From the NCBI GenBank assembly GCA_007693585.1, contig REDH01000147.1, forward strand, positions 40,323 to 104,322: DNA of 64,000 nt, written 5' to 3'. The notes under the pieces are model-generated. The model saw nothing but the letters and a program-made list of their open reading frames with translations. It was not told where the DNA came from and did not search any database. The position numbers and the translations under genes are program-made. Source of the DNA: Deltaproteobacteria bacterium. Its GTDB lineage: Bacteria; Myxococcota_A; Bradymonadia; REDH01. Of this stretch, positions 45,934 through 55,628 are shown in pieces (position 1 is the first letter of the stretch; each line of letters starts with the position of its first letter).

Positions 45934-48900
45934 TCACCGCTGGAAGACGTCCTGACGAATTCCGGACTGGCCACTGGCGCTGCGCGGTGTGTCTTCCGAG
46001 TCCCCGCCGGTCTGACCACCCTCGCCTCCGGTCCCGGCCGCACCGAGCTGGAAACTGTTTCCACTGGCCGAGAGGCCGCTGGTGTCCACGGTCAGGATGC
46101 CCACGCTCGCCCCGCCCGCGCCGCCGCTGCCTCCGCTTCCCGCACCTCCAAGGCCCCCTGCTCCCCCCGCTCCCCCGGCCCCACCACCACCGCCGGCAGC
46201 ATCCTGCCCGCTGCCGCCTGCGCCGCCTGCGCCGCCTGCGCCGCCGGCACCCCCATTCCCGCCACGTCCCCCCGTGCCCCCGCCTGTGGTCTCGATCTCG
46301 TTGTCGACCACCACGACCAGCCCGGTGGCCGACAGCATGATCCCGAACGAACCTCCTGCCCCCTCACCCGCCAGTCCGCCACTCGCGCCACAACCTCCGC
46401 TGCCTGCACCGCCGCCGCCACCGCCGCGCCGGTTGACCCCGATGCAGTTGCGACCGCCGCCGCCACCGCCACCGCCACCGCCGCCACCCGCTCCTCCGTC
46501 GTTGCCGTCGAGACCGGAACCTGCGCGCCACTGCACGCCCGAAAGGGCCCCGGCGGCCTGGTTGCCGGCCACGGACACAGGCGCTCCCTCGACCCCCTGT
46601 CCACCGGCCTGCCCGGCACCGCCCGAGTCGCCTCTTCCGCACCCCGCTTCGCCCCCACCGCCCTGGCCACCCCCTCCGCCGCTCGCCCCAGACGAGGCCT
46701 GCCCGTCGGTGCCACTGTCACCCCGGTTGTTGCCGTTCGCGCCGTTGCCCCCTCTGCCGCCGGCTGGCCCACACGAGGTCGCGGATGCTCCGTCGCCTCC
46801 CGTGCCGCTGTCTCCTCCCGAGCGCCCGCCAGCCCCTGCTGATCCCGCTTCACCGCCGGACCCGTGCTGCCCGTTGCGTCCGTTCACACCGCGGCCGGCT
46901 TCCAGCCGGTTGTGTTCGATGCGCACCGTCGCCGTCGTGTTGCGCACGACGATCGCCACGCTGCTCGGTTGGGCATTGGTGCCATTCGATGTGCGCACCG
47001 TCACGCCCTGAACGAGGACGGGGGAGGTCGCTCCGTCGATGACGAACCCCACCGGAGTGGAGAACTGGAGGACGCTCTCGTTGTCGAAGCTCCGTTCGCC
47101 CCAGTTGCTCGCCGAGTAGCCGCCGAGGAGGGTCACCCCGCCGGGCAGGGCCGTTCGAGACAGCGTCCAGGTGCCCTCGGCCAGGAAGATCGTGTTGCGC
47201 GTGCCGTCGTTCGTTACAAGGGCGAGGGCCGCGCCGAGGGTCGCGAGCGGTGCGGCCCGTGTCCCGTCTCCGTCGTCGTCCCCCTCCGGGTGAACGAACA
47301 CGCCCACCGAGGCGTCCCCGTCCACGCCGTCACAGTTGCGGTCCACGAACGGAGGACCCGGCGCGTCCGAAGCGTCCGGATTGATGGTGGCGTCCGAGTC
47401 GTCGCAGTCCCGGTCGTTGAGGACCCAGCCACATGCGTCATTGCTCGCTGACGGCGGGGTGTCGGGGCAGCCCGGGCGCGAGATGCCGGGGTCGCCGAAG
47501 CCGTCCTCGTCGCAGTCCGCGTACCATGGCACGAGGGCGTCGTCGCCTTCGTCGCCGACACATTGCAGCGCGTCGGTTCCGTCACACTCGAGGCGGCCGC
47601 TGCCGCAGGTCCCGCACGGTGCATGGAACGTCCCGTCGAGTGCCTCGCAGCCGCCGCATGCGTTCAGCACCTCGTCGCACCGCACCGCTTCCTCGCCGTC
47701 GCAGACCCAGAAATCTCCGCAGGTGTTGCAGGGGGTTTCCGGCTCGGCCCCCAGGGCGCTGCACCCCCCGCACGCATTGCCGCCCGCCGGGCAGTCGAGT
47801 GCCTCCCCGCCGTCGACGCAGGTCCAGACCTGGCCCACGCAGGGTCCGCAGCTCGCTCCAGGCTCCTCGTCCAGTGCGGCGCAGCCTCCACAGGCATTGA
47901 AGTCGCCGCCGGTGCAGGACACCTGACCGTCCGTTCCGCAGGCCCACGATCCCCCGCAGGTGTTGCATGGTTCACCCGGCACTCCCGCCAGCGGCCCGCA
48001 GCCGTCGCATGCGTTGAGCAGCGAGGCGCCTTCGCAGACGACGGCGTCATCGTCGTCCTCGTCGCAGATCCACTCGCCGTCGTTGCAGGGACCGCAAGCC
48101 TCTCCCGGTTGGGCGTCCAGGTCGGCACACCCCCCGCACGCGTTCGTCTCGCCCGGATCCAGACACAGCAGGACGTCCGGGTCGTCGTCATCGCATGCCA
48201 GGGTGCCCTCTCCGCAGGGGCCGCAGGATTCTTCCGGCGCCCCATCCAGCTCGGCGCAGCCTCCACACGGATTGGGGTCGTCTCCGATGCAGATCAGCTC
48301 GTCCGCTCCGTCCGCGGGACAGGCGAGCTCTCCGCATGTTCCGCACGGATCTCCGGGCTCGCCCTCCGCAATGGGTTCACAGCCTCCGCAAGCGTTGACC
48401 ACGTCGCCCTCGCAGCGAATCGCGTTTGCGCTCGCGCACTCCCACGCGCCGGCCCCGCAGACGCCGCAGTCCGCGCCGGGGTCGGCGTCCAGGTCGAGGC
48501 ATCCACCGCATGCGTTCAGCTCCCGGGCGTCGGTGCAGACGAGACCGGGCTCGCCCTCTCCGTCCGGCCGACAGGCCCAGACACCATCGTTGCATGGGCC
48601 GCAGGACCGTCCCGGCACTCCCTCCAACTCGCCGCATCCTCCGCACGCGTTGAGGGGGGTGCCGTCGCCACACGGGTCCGGGTCGATCGTGCCTGTCGCA
48701 TCCGGTGAGCTGCTGGACACATCCGCGGACGTTGCCCCATCGGACACATCGCGTTCCGAGGATGGGCCTGGAACGCAGTCGGATCCGATACAGTCCGAAC
48801 CGGGGAGCGAACCCGCCGCGTCTTCGTCGAGGGCGCGCGCGTCGAAGCTGCACCCCGCAGCCAGCAGCAGCACGGCCATCGTCGCGGCACCGCTGAGTGC

Positions 48901-48957
48901 AAGCGGAATGCGCTGTCGGTTGGCGGCGACCCGGTTGGGCGAGCAGGTCTCGGTCAT
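45934..48957 (-). CDS. Giant lipoprotein: NACGGC repeats, MopE-like motif, beta-helix, Gly-rich tail
   Basis: A 1007-residue lipoprotein (lipobox LLLAAGC). Residues about 90-455 contain nine Cys-rich units of about 40 residues built on NACGGCxxLxGxPGxxC followed by CGPC. Next comes a MopE-like putative metal-binding motif (ADCDEDGFGDPG, then NDRDCDDSDATINPD and DRNCDGVDGD). A DUF1565-like right-handed beta-helix follows (APLATLGAALALV, TIFLAEGTWTL). The last 300 residues are extremely Gly-rich (GGAGGAGGAGG runs), like PE_PGRS proteins. It is probably exposed on the outer surface. No enzymatic motif is seen. ATG 48957 gives the best signal peptide. Confidence 0.85.
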   Translation of the reverse strand: MTETCSPNRVAANRQRIPLALSGAATMAVLLLAAGCSFDARALDEDAAGSLPGSDCIGSDCVPGPSSERDVSDGATSADVSSSSPDATGTIDPDPCGDGTPLNACGGCGELEGVPGRSCGPCNDGVWACRPDGEGEPGLVCTDARELNACGGCLDLDADPGADCGVCGAGAWECASANAIRCEGDVVNACGGCEPIAEGEPGDPCGTCGELACPADGADELICIGDDPNPCGGCAELDGAPEESCGPCGEGTLACDDDDPDVLLCLDPGETNACGGCADLDAQPGEACGPCNDGEWICDEDDDDAVVCEGASLLNACDGCGPLAGVPGEPCNTCGGSWACGTDGQVSCTGGDFNACGGCAALDEEPGASCGPCVGQVWTCVDGGEALDCPAGGNACGGCSALGAEPETPCNTCGDFWVCDGEEAVRCDEVLNACGGCEALDGTFHAPCGTCGSGRLECDGTDALQCVGDEGDDALVPWYADCDEDGFGDPGISRPGCPDTPPSASNDACGWVLNDRDCDDSDATINPDASDAPGPPFVDRNCDGVDGDASVGVFVHPEGDDDGDGTRAAPLATLGAALALVTNDGTRNTIFLAEGTWTLSRTALPGGVTLLGGYSASNWGERSFDNESVLQFSTPVGFVIDGATSPVLVQGVTVRTSNGTNAQPSSVAIVVRNTTATVRIEHNRLEAGRGVNGRNGQHGSGGEAGSAGAGGRSGGDSGTGGDGASATSCGPAGGRGGNGANGNNRGDSGTDGQASSGASGGGGGQGGGGEAGCGRGDSGGAGQAGGQGVEGAPVSVAGNQAAGALSGVQWRAGSGLDGNDGGAGGGGGGGGGGGGRNCIGVNRRGGGGGGAGSGGCGASGGLAGEGAGGSFGIMLSATGLVVVVDNEIETTGGGTGGRGGNGGAGGAGGAGGAGGSGQDAAGGGGGAGGAGGAGGLGGAGSGGSGGAGGASVGILTVDTSGLSASGNSFQLGAAGTGGEGGQTGGDSEDTPRSASGQSGIRQDVFQR

Positions 48958-49243
48958 GATGTCTCTGTCCCTCGAGGATCCGGCAGTCGGGGACGCGCGC
49001 ACCCGCAGGCCGAACGGTCCCCCCCTGAAGGTCATCATAGCGGCAGTTGCCGCGGATGTCGCCCCTGTCATCGCACGCGGTCGGCCTCGACGGGACGAGG
49101 CGACGACCACCCCGAACCCGAAGGACCCGTGTCGGCCTGCGTTGATGAACGCGCTGCGCTTGATCGGGAGGATGCCGGGTCGGATCGTCTCGGGACTGTT
49201 TCGTGTTGCACTCCGGGACCGGCTGCGTCCCGACGGGTGTGAA

Positions 49244-50383
49244 TCAGAAGTCGTCTCGCGCCGGGAGCCCGGCGCTGATGCGGATGGCGTTGGCGGCATC
49301 GACCACCTGCTGCCGACGGTTGGCCAGAGCGTCGCGCCCCTGCTCGGTGGATGCGATGGAGTTGCGGATCGGCTCGGCTTCCGGGCCGGTGACGGCGTCG
49401 GCCGCCTGCCGCAGGGAGCGCAGTCGTCCCTCGATCTCGGCGATCTGCGTGTCCAGCGTCGCGAGCTCGCGCAGGTGCCCGACGTAGGTGGGGTTGCTCT
49501 CGACGCTGGCGACGCCCCGCCGGGTGGTGGTGATGGTCTCGGCGTGGTCCTCCAGGATCAGCTCCACCTCGCTCAGGTGGGTGAAGGCCAGGTCGTGCTG
49601 GAGACCCAGCCGCGGGTCGCCTTCGAGCGCACCGTCACGAATGATCGCGTCGAGCGGACGGGCACAGGCCTCGAACTGGGGGTAGACTTCCACGAAGCGT
49701 TCCCAGTCCTCGATGCTGTAGGCGTCGAGGAGGTCGCGGCGATAGGCGTCCATGCACGGGTAGTTGGCGTGCCACTCCGACAGGGCAGCGTCGGCGCGCT
49801 GCTGCCTCTCTCGCTCGCTCACCACGGTCTGGGCGCGCTGCACGCAGCGGGTGGCTGCCTGTGCGTAGGCCGGCAGGGGGGCGCCCGTGACGGGACCGCC
49901 GGAGCGCAACGCTTCGTCGAAGTCTCCCACGATCAGGTGATCGTAGCAGGCCACGATGCGCAGATACGCCTCCTCCTGCTGCGGGTGCCACCCTCCGCGC
50001 GGGCCCTCATGTCGGCCGAACCAGGCGTCGCTGATGAACTCGAGGCGCGTCATGACGAGTTCGCAGTCCTGGCCGAGCCTCGAGCATGTGTCGCTCAGGG
50101 CCTGGGTCACGACGCCGCCACCGTAGTTGGGGGCGGTGATCGCGATCTCGCCGAGGAGGTTCTGGGCAGTGGCCACCTCTCCGGCCTGGAATGCCCGGTT
50201 GGCCTGGTCGAAGAGCATGTCCGGGTCGCGGGCCTCACGGGGCATCACGGCCTGCCCTGCAGGTCCCTGGGCGTCGGTGGTCGCGGGTCCGGAGCCCGAC
50301 GGTCCCCCGCAGGCGGAGGCAAGAAGAGCGCCAAGGGCGGTGAGGGCCAGCGCGGCCCGGGTTGTGTGGCGGATCGATCTCAT
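49244..50383 (-). CDS. Lipoprotein of unknown function with helical repeats
   Basis: A 379-residue lipoprotein with lipobox LLASAC (Cys25). It opens with one TPR-like unit (MLFDQANRAFQAGEVATAQNLLGEIA). It then has many Cys (seven or so, for example DTCSRLGQDCELV and ATRCVQRAQ) and ends in a long coiled coil (LDTQIAEIEGRLRSLRQAAD). GAGGCGAGGC precedes the ATG at 50383. It lies 171 bases downstream of the paralogous TPR pair and may belong to that transcript. The family is not known to me. Confidence 0.78.
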   Translation of the reverse strand: MRSIRHTTRAALALTALGALLASACGGPSGSGPATTDAQGPAGQAVMPREARDPDMLFDQANRAFQAGEVATAQNLLGEIAITAPNYGGGVVTQALSDTCSRLGQDCELVMTRLEFISDAWFGRHEGPRGGWHPQQEEAYLRIVACYDHLIVGDFDEALRSGGPVTGAPLPAYAQAATRCVQRAQTVVSERERQQRADAALSEWHANYPCMDAYRRDLLDAYSIEDWERFVEVYPQFEACARPLDAIIRDGALEGDPRLGLQHDLAFTHLSEVELILEDHAETITTTRRGVASVESNPTYVGHLRELATLDTQIAEIEGRLRSLRQAADAVTGPEAEPIRNSIASTEQGRDALANRRQQVVDAANAIRISAGLPARDDF

Positions 50384-50554
50384 CGTGCCTCGCCTCGGTT
50401 CCATGGCTGCGACAGGGATCGGGGGCTTCTCGCCGGACGGAGCCCGGCCGACCCCCCCGGTGGACGTCGAGGGGCCCTACCAGAGTCACGAGGGGGTTTC
50501 AAACCTCCCGACGAGCGAGACCGCGGTGCCCGAACGCACCGGAGGCGCGGGATA

Positions 50555-51649
50555 TCAGCTGCGCCGGGCGTGGGCCACGGCTCGTGTCGTCGTGGCCAGC
50601 TCCACGACCCGCGGTGGCGCTGCGGGCATGGCCAGCACGGCTGCCCAGTGCCCGTCGGCCTCCTCGTGTTCGCCCAGCTCATCGAGGGCGACGGCGAGCC
50701 AGGTGCGCGTCCATGGGTTGTCGCGGTCGAGTTCGTGCGCGCGCTGGAGCCATTGCTTGGCGTCCGTGAAGTCCTCGGCGATCAGGCGGAGATGCCCCAG
50801 GCGGTGTGGACCGTACGCCCAGGTGTCGTCGCGCTCGATGCCGCGTCGCAGGCTCTGCTCGGCCCGGTCCCACTCCTTCGCGACCACCCACATCTCGGCC
50901 TGTGCGCCATCGAGGTCGACGGACGGCCCCACCGCATCCTCGAGGGTGCGCATGGCCTCGGCCGCGTCTTCGGCGGCACCCGAGCGGGCGTGTTCGATCG
51001 CACGTCGGACGTAGGTTCCCTGTGCGTGGACGAAGCCCGGGTCGAGGCGGGCAGCGCGACGCAGGAAGCGCCATCGGTGTGCGGCGCCGGGCTCGGGCGC
51101 CGCACCTGCGGGCCTGGTCAGACTCCGCAGGGCCTCCTGATCCCGGTCCGCCAGATAGGCCTCGAGGGCCCCGGCATGGCTCGTCTGGCGAAGCAGCGCC
51201 GGAGCGGCTGGCTGGCGGAGTCCGAGCGCAGGGCCGAGCTCGGCGAGGATGCGGTCGAGCAGCGTGAATGGGGAGTCGGCTTCGAGCATCCACGGGCCCG
51301 CGATGATGGACCGGTCGGGGACGGAAACCACGCGCAGGGCCGCGCGGCAGGCGTGCTTGCGGACGATGATGCCTCCGTCCACCGCACGCAGTGCGGGTGT
51401 TCCTGCGAGGTGCTCGGCCACGATGGCCTCGCTGCGTGGCTCTTCCTCCTGGAGCCACGCGGGGCCGTGCTCGGTACGGGCGATCATCGGTGCCCAGGCC
51501 GCCTCCATGCCGGACTCCGTCAATGCGTCGGCGATGAGCGAGGAGAGCTGTCGGCCCCACACCCCCTGGCTGTCGTCCACCGGCTCCGTCGTGAAGGGGA
51601 GCACCCACAGGAGGGGGCTGAGCTCCGGCTGGTCGGTCGGGTTGTTCAT
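50555..51649 (-). CDS. TPR protein with CsgG/TolB-like N-domain, paralogue of upstream gene
   Basis: A 364-residue protein without signal peptide. The N-terminal part (about 10-140) opens LSPLLWVLPFTTEPVDDSQG and resembles the TolB/FlgO-like domains in front of TPRs in adenylate-cyclase-type regulators. TPR-like helices follow (from about 195), such as GIERDDTWAYGPHRLGHLRL and NPWTRTWLAVALDELGEHEE. It shares this plan and opening with the gene upstream, so the pair arose by duplication. Its start overlaps the upstream stop by ATGA. Function unknown. Confidence 0.75.
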   Translation of the reverse strand: MNNPTDQPELSPLLWVLPFTTEPVDDSQGVWGRQLSSLIADALTESGMEAAWAPMIARTEHGPAWLQEEEPRSEAIVAEHLAGTPALRAVDGGIIVRKHACRAALRVVSVPDRSIIAGPWMLEADSPFTLLDRILAELGPALGLRQPAAPALLRQTSHAGALEAYLADRDQEALRSLTRPAGAAPEPGAAHRWRFLRRAARLDPGFVHAQGTYVRRAIEHARSGAAEDAAEAMRTLEDAVGPSVDLDGAQAEMWVVAKEWDRAEQSLRRGIERDDTWAYGPHRLGHLRLIAEDFTDAKQWLQRAHELDRDNPWTRTWLAVALDELGEHEEADGHWAAVLAMPAAPPRVVELATTTRAVAHARRS

Positions 51650-52716
51650 GGGGTCTCCTCCCGCGCGTCGGACGCGGAGTCTCCGGCGCGTTCGAGGTTC
51701 GCACCGGCGATCCGCCGGAGGTCCTCGTCGCTGGACTGGTCGACGACACGTCTCCAGATGTCGGTCGCGCGTTCGACCTCGCCGGTGGCGGCGAGGGCCA
51801 CACCCAGCCATACGCCCGCCTCGTGATCCAGCCCGAGCCGTCGGGCGTCGCGCAGCGGAACGACCGCTTCGGAGAAGCGTCCCTCGCGGACCAGGATCAT
51901 CCCCAGCACGAGGTGCGCTCCGGCGTCGGCGTCCGGTGCGGCGCGCGCAAACTCCGCGGCCCGGATGGCCTCGTCCCGACGTCCGGCCTGCTCGGCGAGG
52001 GCCGCCGTCTCCTGCCACAGCGACGAGGTTCGCTTCTCTTCGGCGAGCGCGCGCAGCGCGCTGACGGCGCGATCGGTGGTGCCCTCGTCGGAGAACGCGC
52101 GGATTCGAGCGCGCAGCAGTTCCAGGGCTTCCGAGTCTCCGGCGCGCATGGCCCGTATGAGCCATCGCCATGCGTCCTCGGGCGAGGCCAGCGCGGAGAT
52201 TCCCGCCTCGTGGATCAGGTCGGCGTTGTCCCGGTCGACGAGCCGCGCCACGAACGCGTCGGCGTCCGTCGTGGGCGCCTTGTGGAGCGACGAAAGGTCC
52301 TTGTCCAGGAGGGACAGTACGGTTCCGGCGACGAGGGTCGGTGCGTCGCCGAGGGCTGCCCGTCGGATCTCGACCTCGCGGGTGAGCGGGTCATTCGACG
52401 GGCGGTGCAGGCTCAGGTCGAGCGAGAAGGTGTCGGATCGGGCCCGCCAGGTTCCGGCGAGGGCGCCCCCGGCGTCTTCCTTCCGGATCAGGTCGCGGAT
52501 GGCCGTCGCGGGGAGCTCGCTCTCCAGGACGACGTGCGCGATCTGATCGTCTTGTCTTGCGAGCAGGCGCAGCGCCCGTGCGGGGAGTCCGGCGCGCTCG
52601 AGAGCGGCCGCGACGGCTGCGGGGATCTGGCGCGCGAGGACGCCCTGCAGGGAGTCCACGCGGTGCGTGCTCCAGGGAAGGACGAGGAGTGGACGGGTGG
52701 GCGAATCGACGTTCAT
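51646..52716 (-). CDS. TPR protein with CsgG/TolB-like N-domain, first of a paralogous pair
   Basis: A 356-residue cytosolic protein. It opens MNVDSPTRPLLVLPWSTHRVDSLQGVLARQ (positions 1-30), matching the opening of the next gene. From about residue 160 it has helical TPR or SEL1-like repeats (ISALASPEDAWRWLIRAM, HLVLGMILVREGRFSEAVVP, HEAGVWLGVALAATGEVERA). It has no enzyme motif. It is translationally coupled to its paralogue. It diverges from the DUF4215 lipoprotein gene. Confidence 0.75.
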   Translation of the reverse strand: MNVDSPTRPLLVLPWSTHRVDSLQGVLARQIPAAVAAALERAGLPARALRLLARQDDQIAHVVLESELPATAIRDLIRKEDAGGALAGTWRARSDTFSLDLSLHRPSNDPLTREVEIRRAALGDAPTLVAGTVLSLLDKDLSSLHKAPTTDADAFVARLVDRDNADLIHEAGISALASPEDAWRWLIRAMRAGDSEALELLRARIRAFSDEGTTDRAVSALRALAEEKRTSSLWQETAALAEQAGRRDEAIRAAEFARAAPDADAGAHLVLGMILVREGRFSEAVVPLRDARRLGLDHEAGVWLGVALAATGEVERATDIWRRVVDQSSDEDLRRIAGANLERAGDSASDAREETP

Positions 52717-53000
52717 GGAGGCTCGCTCGCGGGGGCGTCGTGCCGTCGGGCACCGGGCCCCGGTTCTGATGCTCCTGCGAAAGCCGCGCAAGGAGAACGG
52801 AACCGGTGCGGGTACGCGGGAGTCATGGAAGGCGGTGCGGAAGGGTGCCTGGACCGCGGACGGGAGTGGATGGGTGAACTTCGGGTTGAACGGGCCTTGG
52901 AAATTCGGCACGATGGGGGGTTCATGCCTCGATCGGGCATCCGGTGGCCTGCCATTGCCGGGGGCGCCGGTGTTCCAGGAGATGCGGGAGGACGGAGCAG

Positions 53001-55628
53001 ATGCGGACACCATGGCGAGATCGAGGGGAGGGCGGTTCGGCCCTCGATGCACGGCGGAGCTGGCTGATCGGGTCGCTGGGGCTGTTGGCGATGGTCTTCG
53101 CCATGGGTTGCGGGGACGACGGACCGTCGGGGCCTGTGCTCTGTGGCAACGGAATCGTGCAGGGCGATCAGGAGTGCGATGACGGCAACCGCCGGGATGG
53201 GGACGGTTGCAGCCGGTTCTGTCGGGTGGAGCCGGGATGGGATTGCCGGAACACGCCGGGACAGCCGAGCGAGTGCTTCTTCCGGGGCGTGAGGGAGGGC
53301 GACTGCGGCAACGGAATCCTCGAGCCGGGAGAGCAGTGTGACGACGGAAACGTGGAGGACGGGGACGGGTGTTCGTCGACGTGCCGGGTGGAGCCGGGCT
53401 GGCGCTGCGACGACAGCGAGCCGAGCGTGTGCGAGCGGATTCCGGTGTGCGGGAACGGAGCGATCGAGGCCGGCCAGGAGTGCGACGACGGGAACACCGC
53501 GAGCGGGGACGGCTGTGACGCGCGCTGTCGGGTGGAGTCGGGCTGGTCGTGCGAAGGCGAGCCGAGCGTGTGCGAGCGGATTCCGGTGTGCGGGAACGGG
53601 GTGATCGAGGCGGATCAGGAGTGCGATGACGGGAACACGGCGGACGGGGACGGGTGCTCGTCGACGTGCCGGGTGGAGCCGGGCTGGCGCTGCGAGGGGG
53701 AGCCGAGCGTGTGCGAGGAGATCCCGCCCCCGGTGTGCGGGAACGGGGTGATCGAGGCGGATCAGGAGTGCGATGACGGAAACGTGGAGGACGGGGACGG
53801 GTGCTCGTCGACGTGCCGGGTGGAGTCGGGCTGGTCGTGCGAGGGGGAGCCGAGCGTGTGCCGAAGGGACTGCCGGGTTTCGGGCTGTGGGGATCTCGAT
53901 GACGACTGCGGCCGTGGGGTGTGCGAGGAAGCGACGGGAGAGTGTCGGTACCAGGCGTTTCCGGACGGGGTGTCCTGCGCGACGACGGATCGGTGTCTGA
54001 GCAACGCGACCTGCCAGTCAGGCGCCTGCGTGGGGACCCCCGTGGAGTGTGGTCATCTGGATGGTCCGTGCGCGGAAGGCGTGTGCAACCCGTCGACGGG
54101 GAGCTGTGAGGCTCGGGCGCTCGCGGAGGGGGCGGTCTGCGGGCGCGACGATGACTGCGGCGTCGAGCGCTGCCTTGGGGGGACGTGTACGCTGCAGACG
54201 ATGGCCGACGGATCTCCCTGCGAGGCGGAGTCGTGCCAGGAGGGGGCCTGTTCCGGTGGGCAGTGCGATGCGTCGCCCGCGCCGGACTGCACGCCATGCG
54301 GAGACGGGGAGGTATGCGGTGGAGGGGTTTGCGGGGGAGCGCCACCCGTGCGGACCTGGGACTTCGCGGACAACGCGGTTCCGGAGGGGTTCGTGATGGG
54401 GGGGAACCAGCCGTGGCAGGTCGTGTCCGAGGGCGGAGCGTCGGGCGGGCTGGCCCTGCGCAGCGGGGGCATCGGGCACAGCCAGCAGTCGACGGTGCGC
54501 TTGACGCTGAACCTGGCCGAGGCGGGAGAGGTGCGATTCCGCTTCCGGGTGAGCTCGGAGGCCTGCTGCGACAAGCTGCGCTTTCTGGTCGATGGCAGCG
54601 AGCGGGAGGACTGGGGTGGAGAGGTGGGCTGGAACGAGGTGTCGTTCCCGCTCCCGGCGGGAGAGCGCACGCTGGAGTGGCGCTACACGAAGGACTTCAG
54701 CATCAGCCGGGGAAGCGATGCGGCGTGGATCGACGACATCCGCGTGACCGGCGTCGGGTCGACTTGCGATGACGCCTGCGGGCCCGCGATCGGGCTCCCG
54801 GATGGCGGTTGCCGCTACTGCGGATACGAGGACATCGAGACGAACTGCCACGATCCGGAGGATCCCTGCCAGGTGGGCCTCTGTACCGCCGAGGGATGCC
54901 TGGTCGAACCGGTCGCCGATGGCACCCCGTGTGGCGAGGACGAGGCGTGCGGCAGCTTCGTTTGCGGAGACGGCCTCTGTGGCTTCGTACCATTCGCGGA
55001 CTGTACGCCGTGTGGCGACGGGGAACTCTGTGCGGGCGGCTTCTGCGGGGGCGCGTCGAAGATCATCGAGCTCGGTCCGTTCCAGGTGAGCGACCCGTGG
55101 TTCCTGACCGGAGGCAGTCTTCCGTGGGGGTTCAGCGCGACCGCAGGGCCATCCGGCGGGCCGGCCGTGATCAGCGGCCCCATCACGCACAACCAGCAGT
55201 CCATTCTCGAGGCGACGGTGGATGTGCCGCTCACCGGGCAGGTGGTCTTCCAGTTCAACGTCAGCAGCGAGTCAGGCTTCGACTTCGGTGAGTTCTTTCG
55301 GGACGGCAATCGCCTGCAGCGCTGGAGCGGGGAGACGGGCTGGGCCGAGGCGAGCTTCCCGGTGAGCGCCGGAAACCGGGAACTCCGCTGGCGCTACGTG
55401 AAGGACGGGAGCATCTCGCGAGGACGCGATGACATGCGCGTCGCCAACATCCGGATCGACATGAGCGAGAGCGAGTGTGCTGCGGATGCCTGCGAGCTGG
55501 GACTGTTCAGTGGCGAGTCGTGCATCGTGTGTCCGGATCCGGTCTGCGACTCGGAGCCGACGGAGCCCGACCCGACGGAGCCCGACCCGACGGAGCCCGA
55601 CCCGACGGAGCCCGACCCGACGGAGTAG
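53001..55628 (+). CDS. Giant DUF4215-type Cys-rich lipoprotein with two beta-sandwich modules and TEPDP tail
   Basis: An 875-residue lipoprotein (lipobox MVFAMGC). Five DUF4215-type units (48-290) follow, each with CGNG, ECDDGN, DGDGCS and CRVEPGW. Then Cys-rich stretches alternate with two similar beta-sandwich modules (about 451-585 and 688-822), each with a HSQQS or HNQQS motif, a VSSE motif and an LEWRY or LRWRY plus SISRG ending, like MAM/concanavalin-type domains. The C-terminus is a TEPDP pentapeptide run. GGAG lies before the ATG. The architecture points to surface binding of a ligand; no active site is visible. Confidence 0.9.
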   Translation: MRTPWRDRGEGGSALDARRSWLIGSLGLLAMVFAMGCGDDGPSGPVLCGNGIVQGDQECDDGNRRDGDGCSRFCRVEPGWDCRNTPGQPSECFFRGVREGDCGNGILEPGEQCDDGNVEDGDGCSSTCRVEPGWRCDDSEPSVCERIPVCGNGAIEAGQECDDGNTASGDGCDARCRVESGWSCEGEPSVCERIPVCGNGVIEADQECDDGNTADGDGCSSTCRVEPGWRCEGEPSVCEEIPPPVCGNGVIEADQECDDGNVEDGDGCSSTCRVESGWSCEGEPSVCRRDCRVSGCGDLDDDCGRGVCEEATGECRYQAFPDGVSCATTDRCLSNATCQSGACVGTPVECGHLDGPCAEGVCNPSTGSCEARALAEGAVCGRDDDCGVERCLGGTCTLQTMADGSPCEAESCQEGACSGGQCDASPAPDCTPCGDGEVCGGGVCGGAPPVRTWDFADNAVPEGFVMGGNQPWQVVSEGGASGGLALRSGGIGHSQQSTVRLTLNLAEAGEVRFRFRVSSEACCDKLRFLVDGSEREDWGGEVGWNEVSFPLPAGERTLEWRYTKDFSISRGSDAAWIDDIRVTGVGSTCDDACGPAIGLPDGGCRYCGYEDIETNCHDPEDPCQVGLCTAEGCLVEPVADGTPCGEDEACGSFVCGDGLCGFVPFADCTPCGDGELCAGGFCGGASKIIELGPFQVSDPWFLTGGSLPWGFSATAGPSGGPAVISGPITHNQQSILEATVDVPLTGQVVFQFNVSSESGFDFGEFFRDGNRLQRWSGETGWAEASFPVSAGNRELRWRYVKDGSISRGRDDMRVANIRIDMSESECAADACELGLFSGESCIVCPDPVCDSEPTEPDPTEPDPTEPDPTEPDPTE
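53142..53874 (+). repeat. Five DUF4215 coding repeats, near-identical in DNA
   Basis: Units start about 53142, 53301, 53448, 53589 and 53736. Units two, four and five share long stretches with only single-base differences, for example around 53355, 53640 and 53783. This suggests recent duplication or gene conversion. Confidence 0.85.
55561..55620 (+). repeat. Four perfect 15-base tandem repeats coding EPDPT
   Basis: Exactly four copies of a 15-base unit (cggagcccgacccga), followed by a partial unit and the stop. It encodes the Pro/Thr/Glu/Asp tail of the DUF4215 lipoprotein. Being perfect, the copy number could change by slippage without frameshift. Confidence 0.95.

Noticed and set aside
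46082..47011. Long plus-strand ORF rich in Pro opposite the Gly-rich lipoprotein tail
   Set aside because: Poly-Gly codons on the minus strand read as poly-Pro on the plus strand. The minus-strand frame has signal peptide, repeats and MopE motif, so the plus ORF is a shadow.
52945..52958. Sigma-54-like -24/-12 element before the DUF4215 gene
   Set aside because: The GG and GC are nine bases apart rather than the strict ten.
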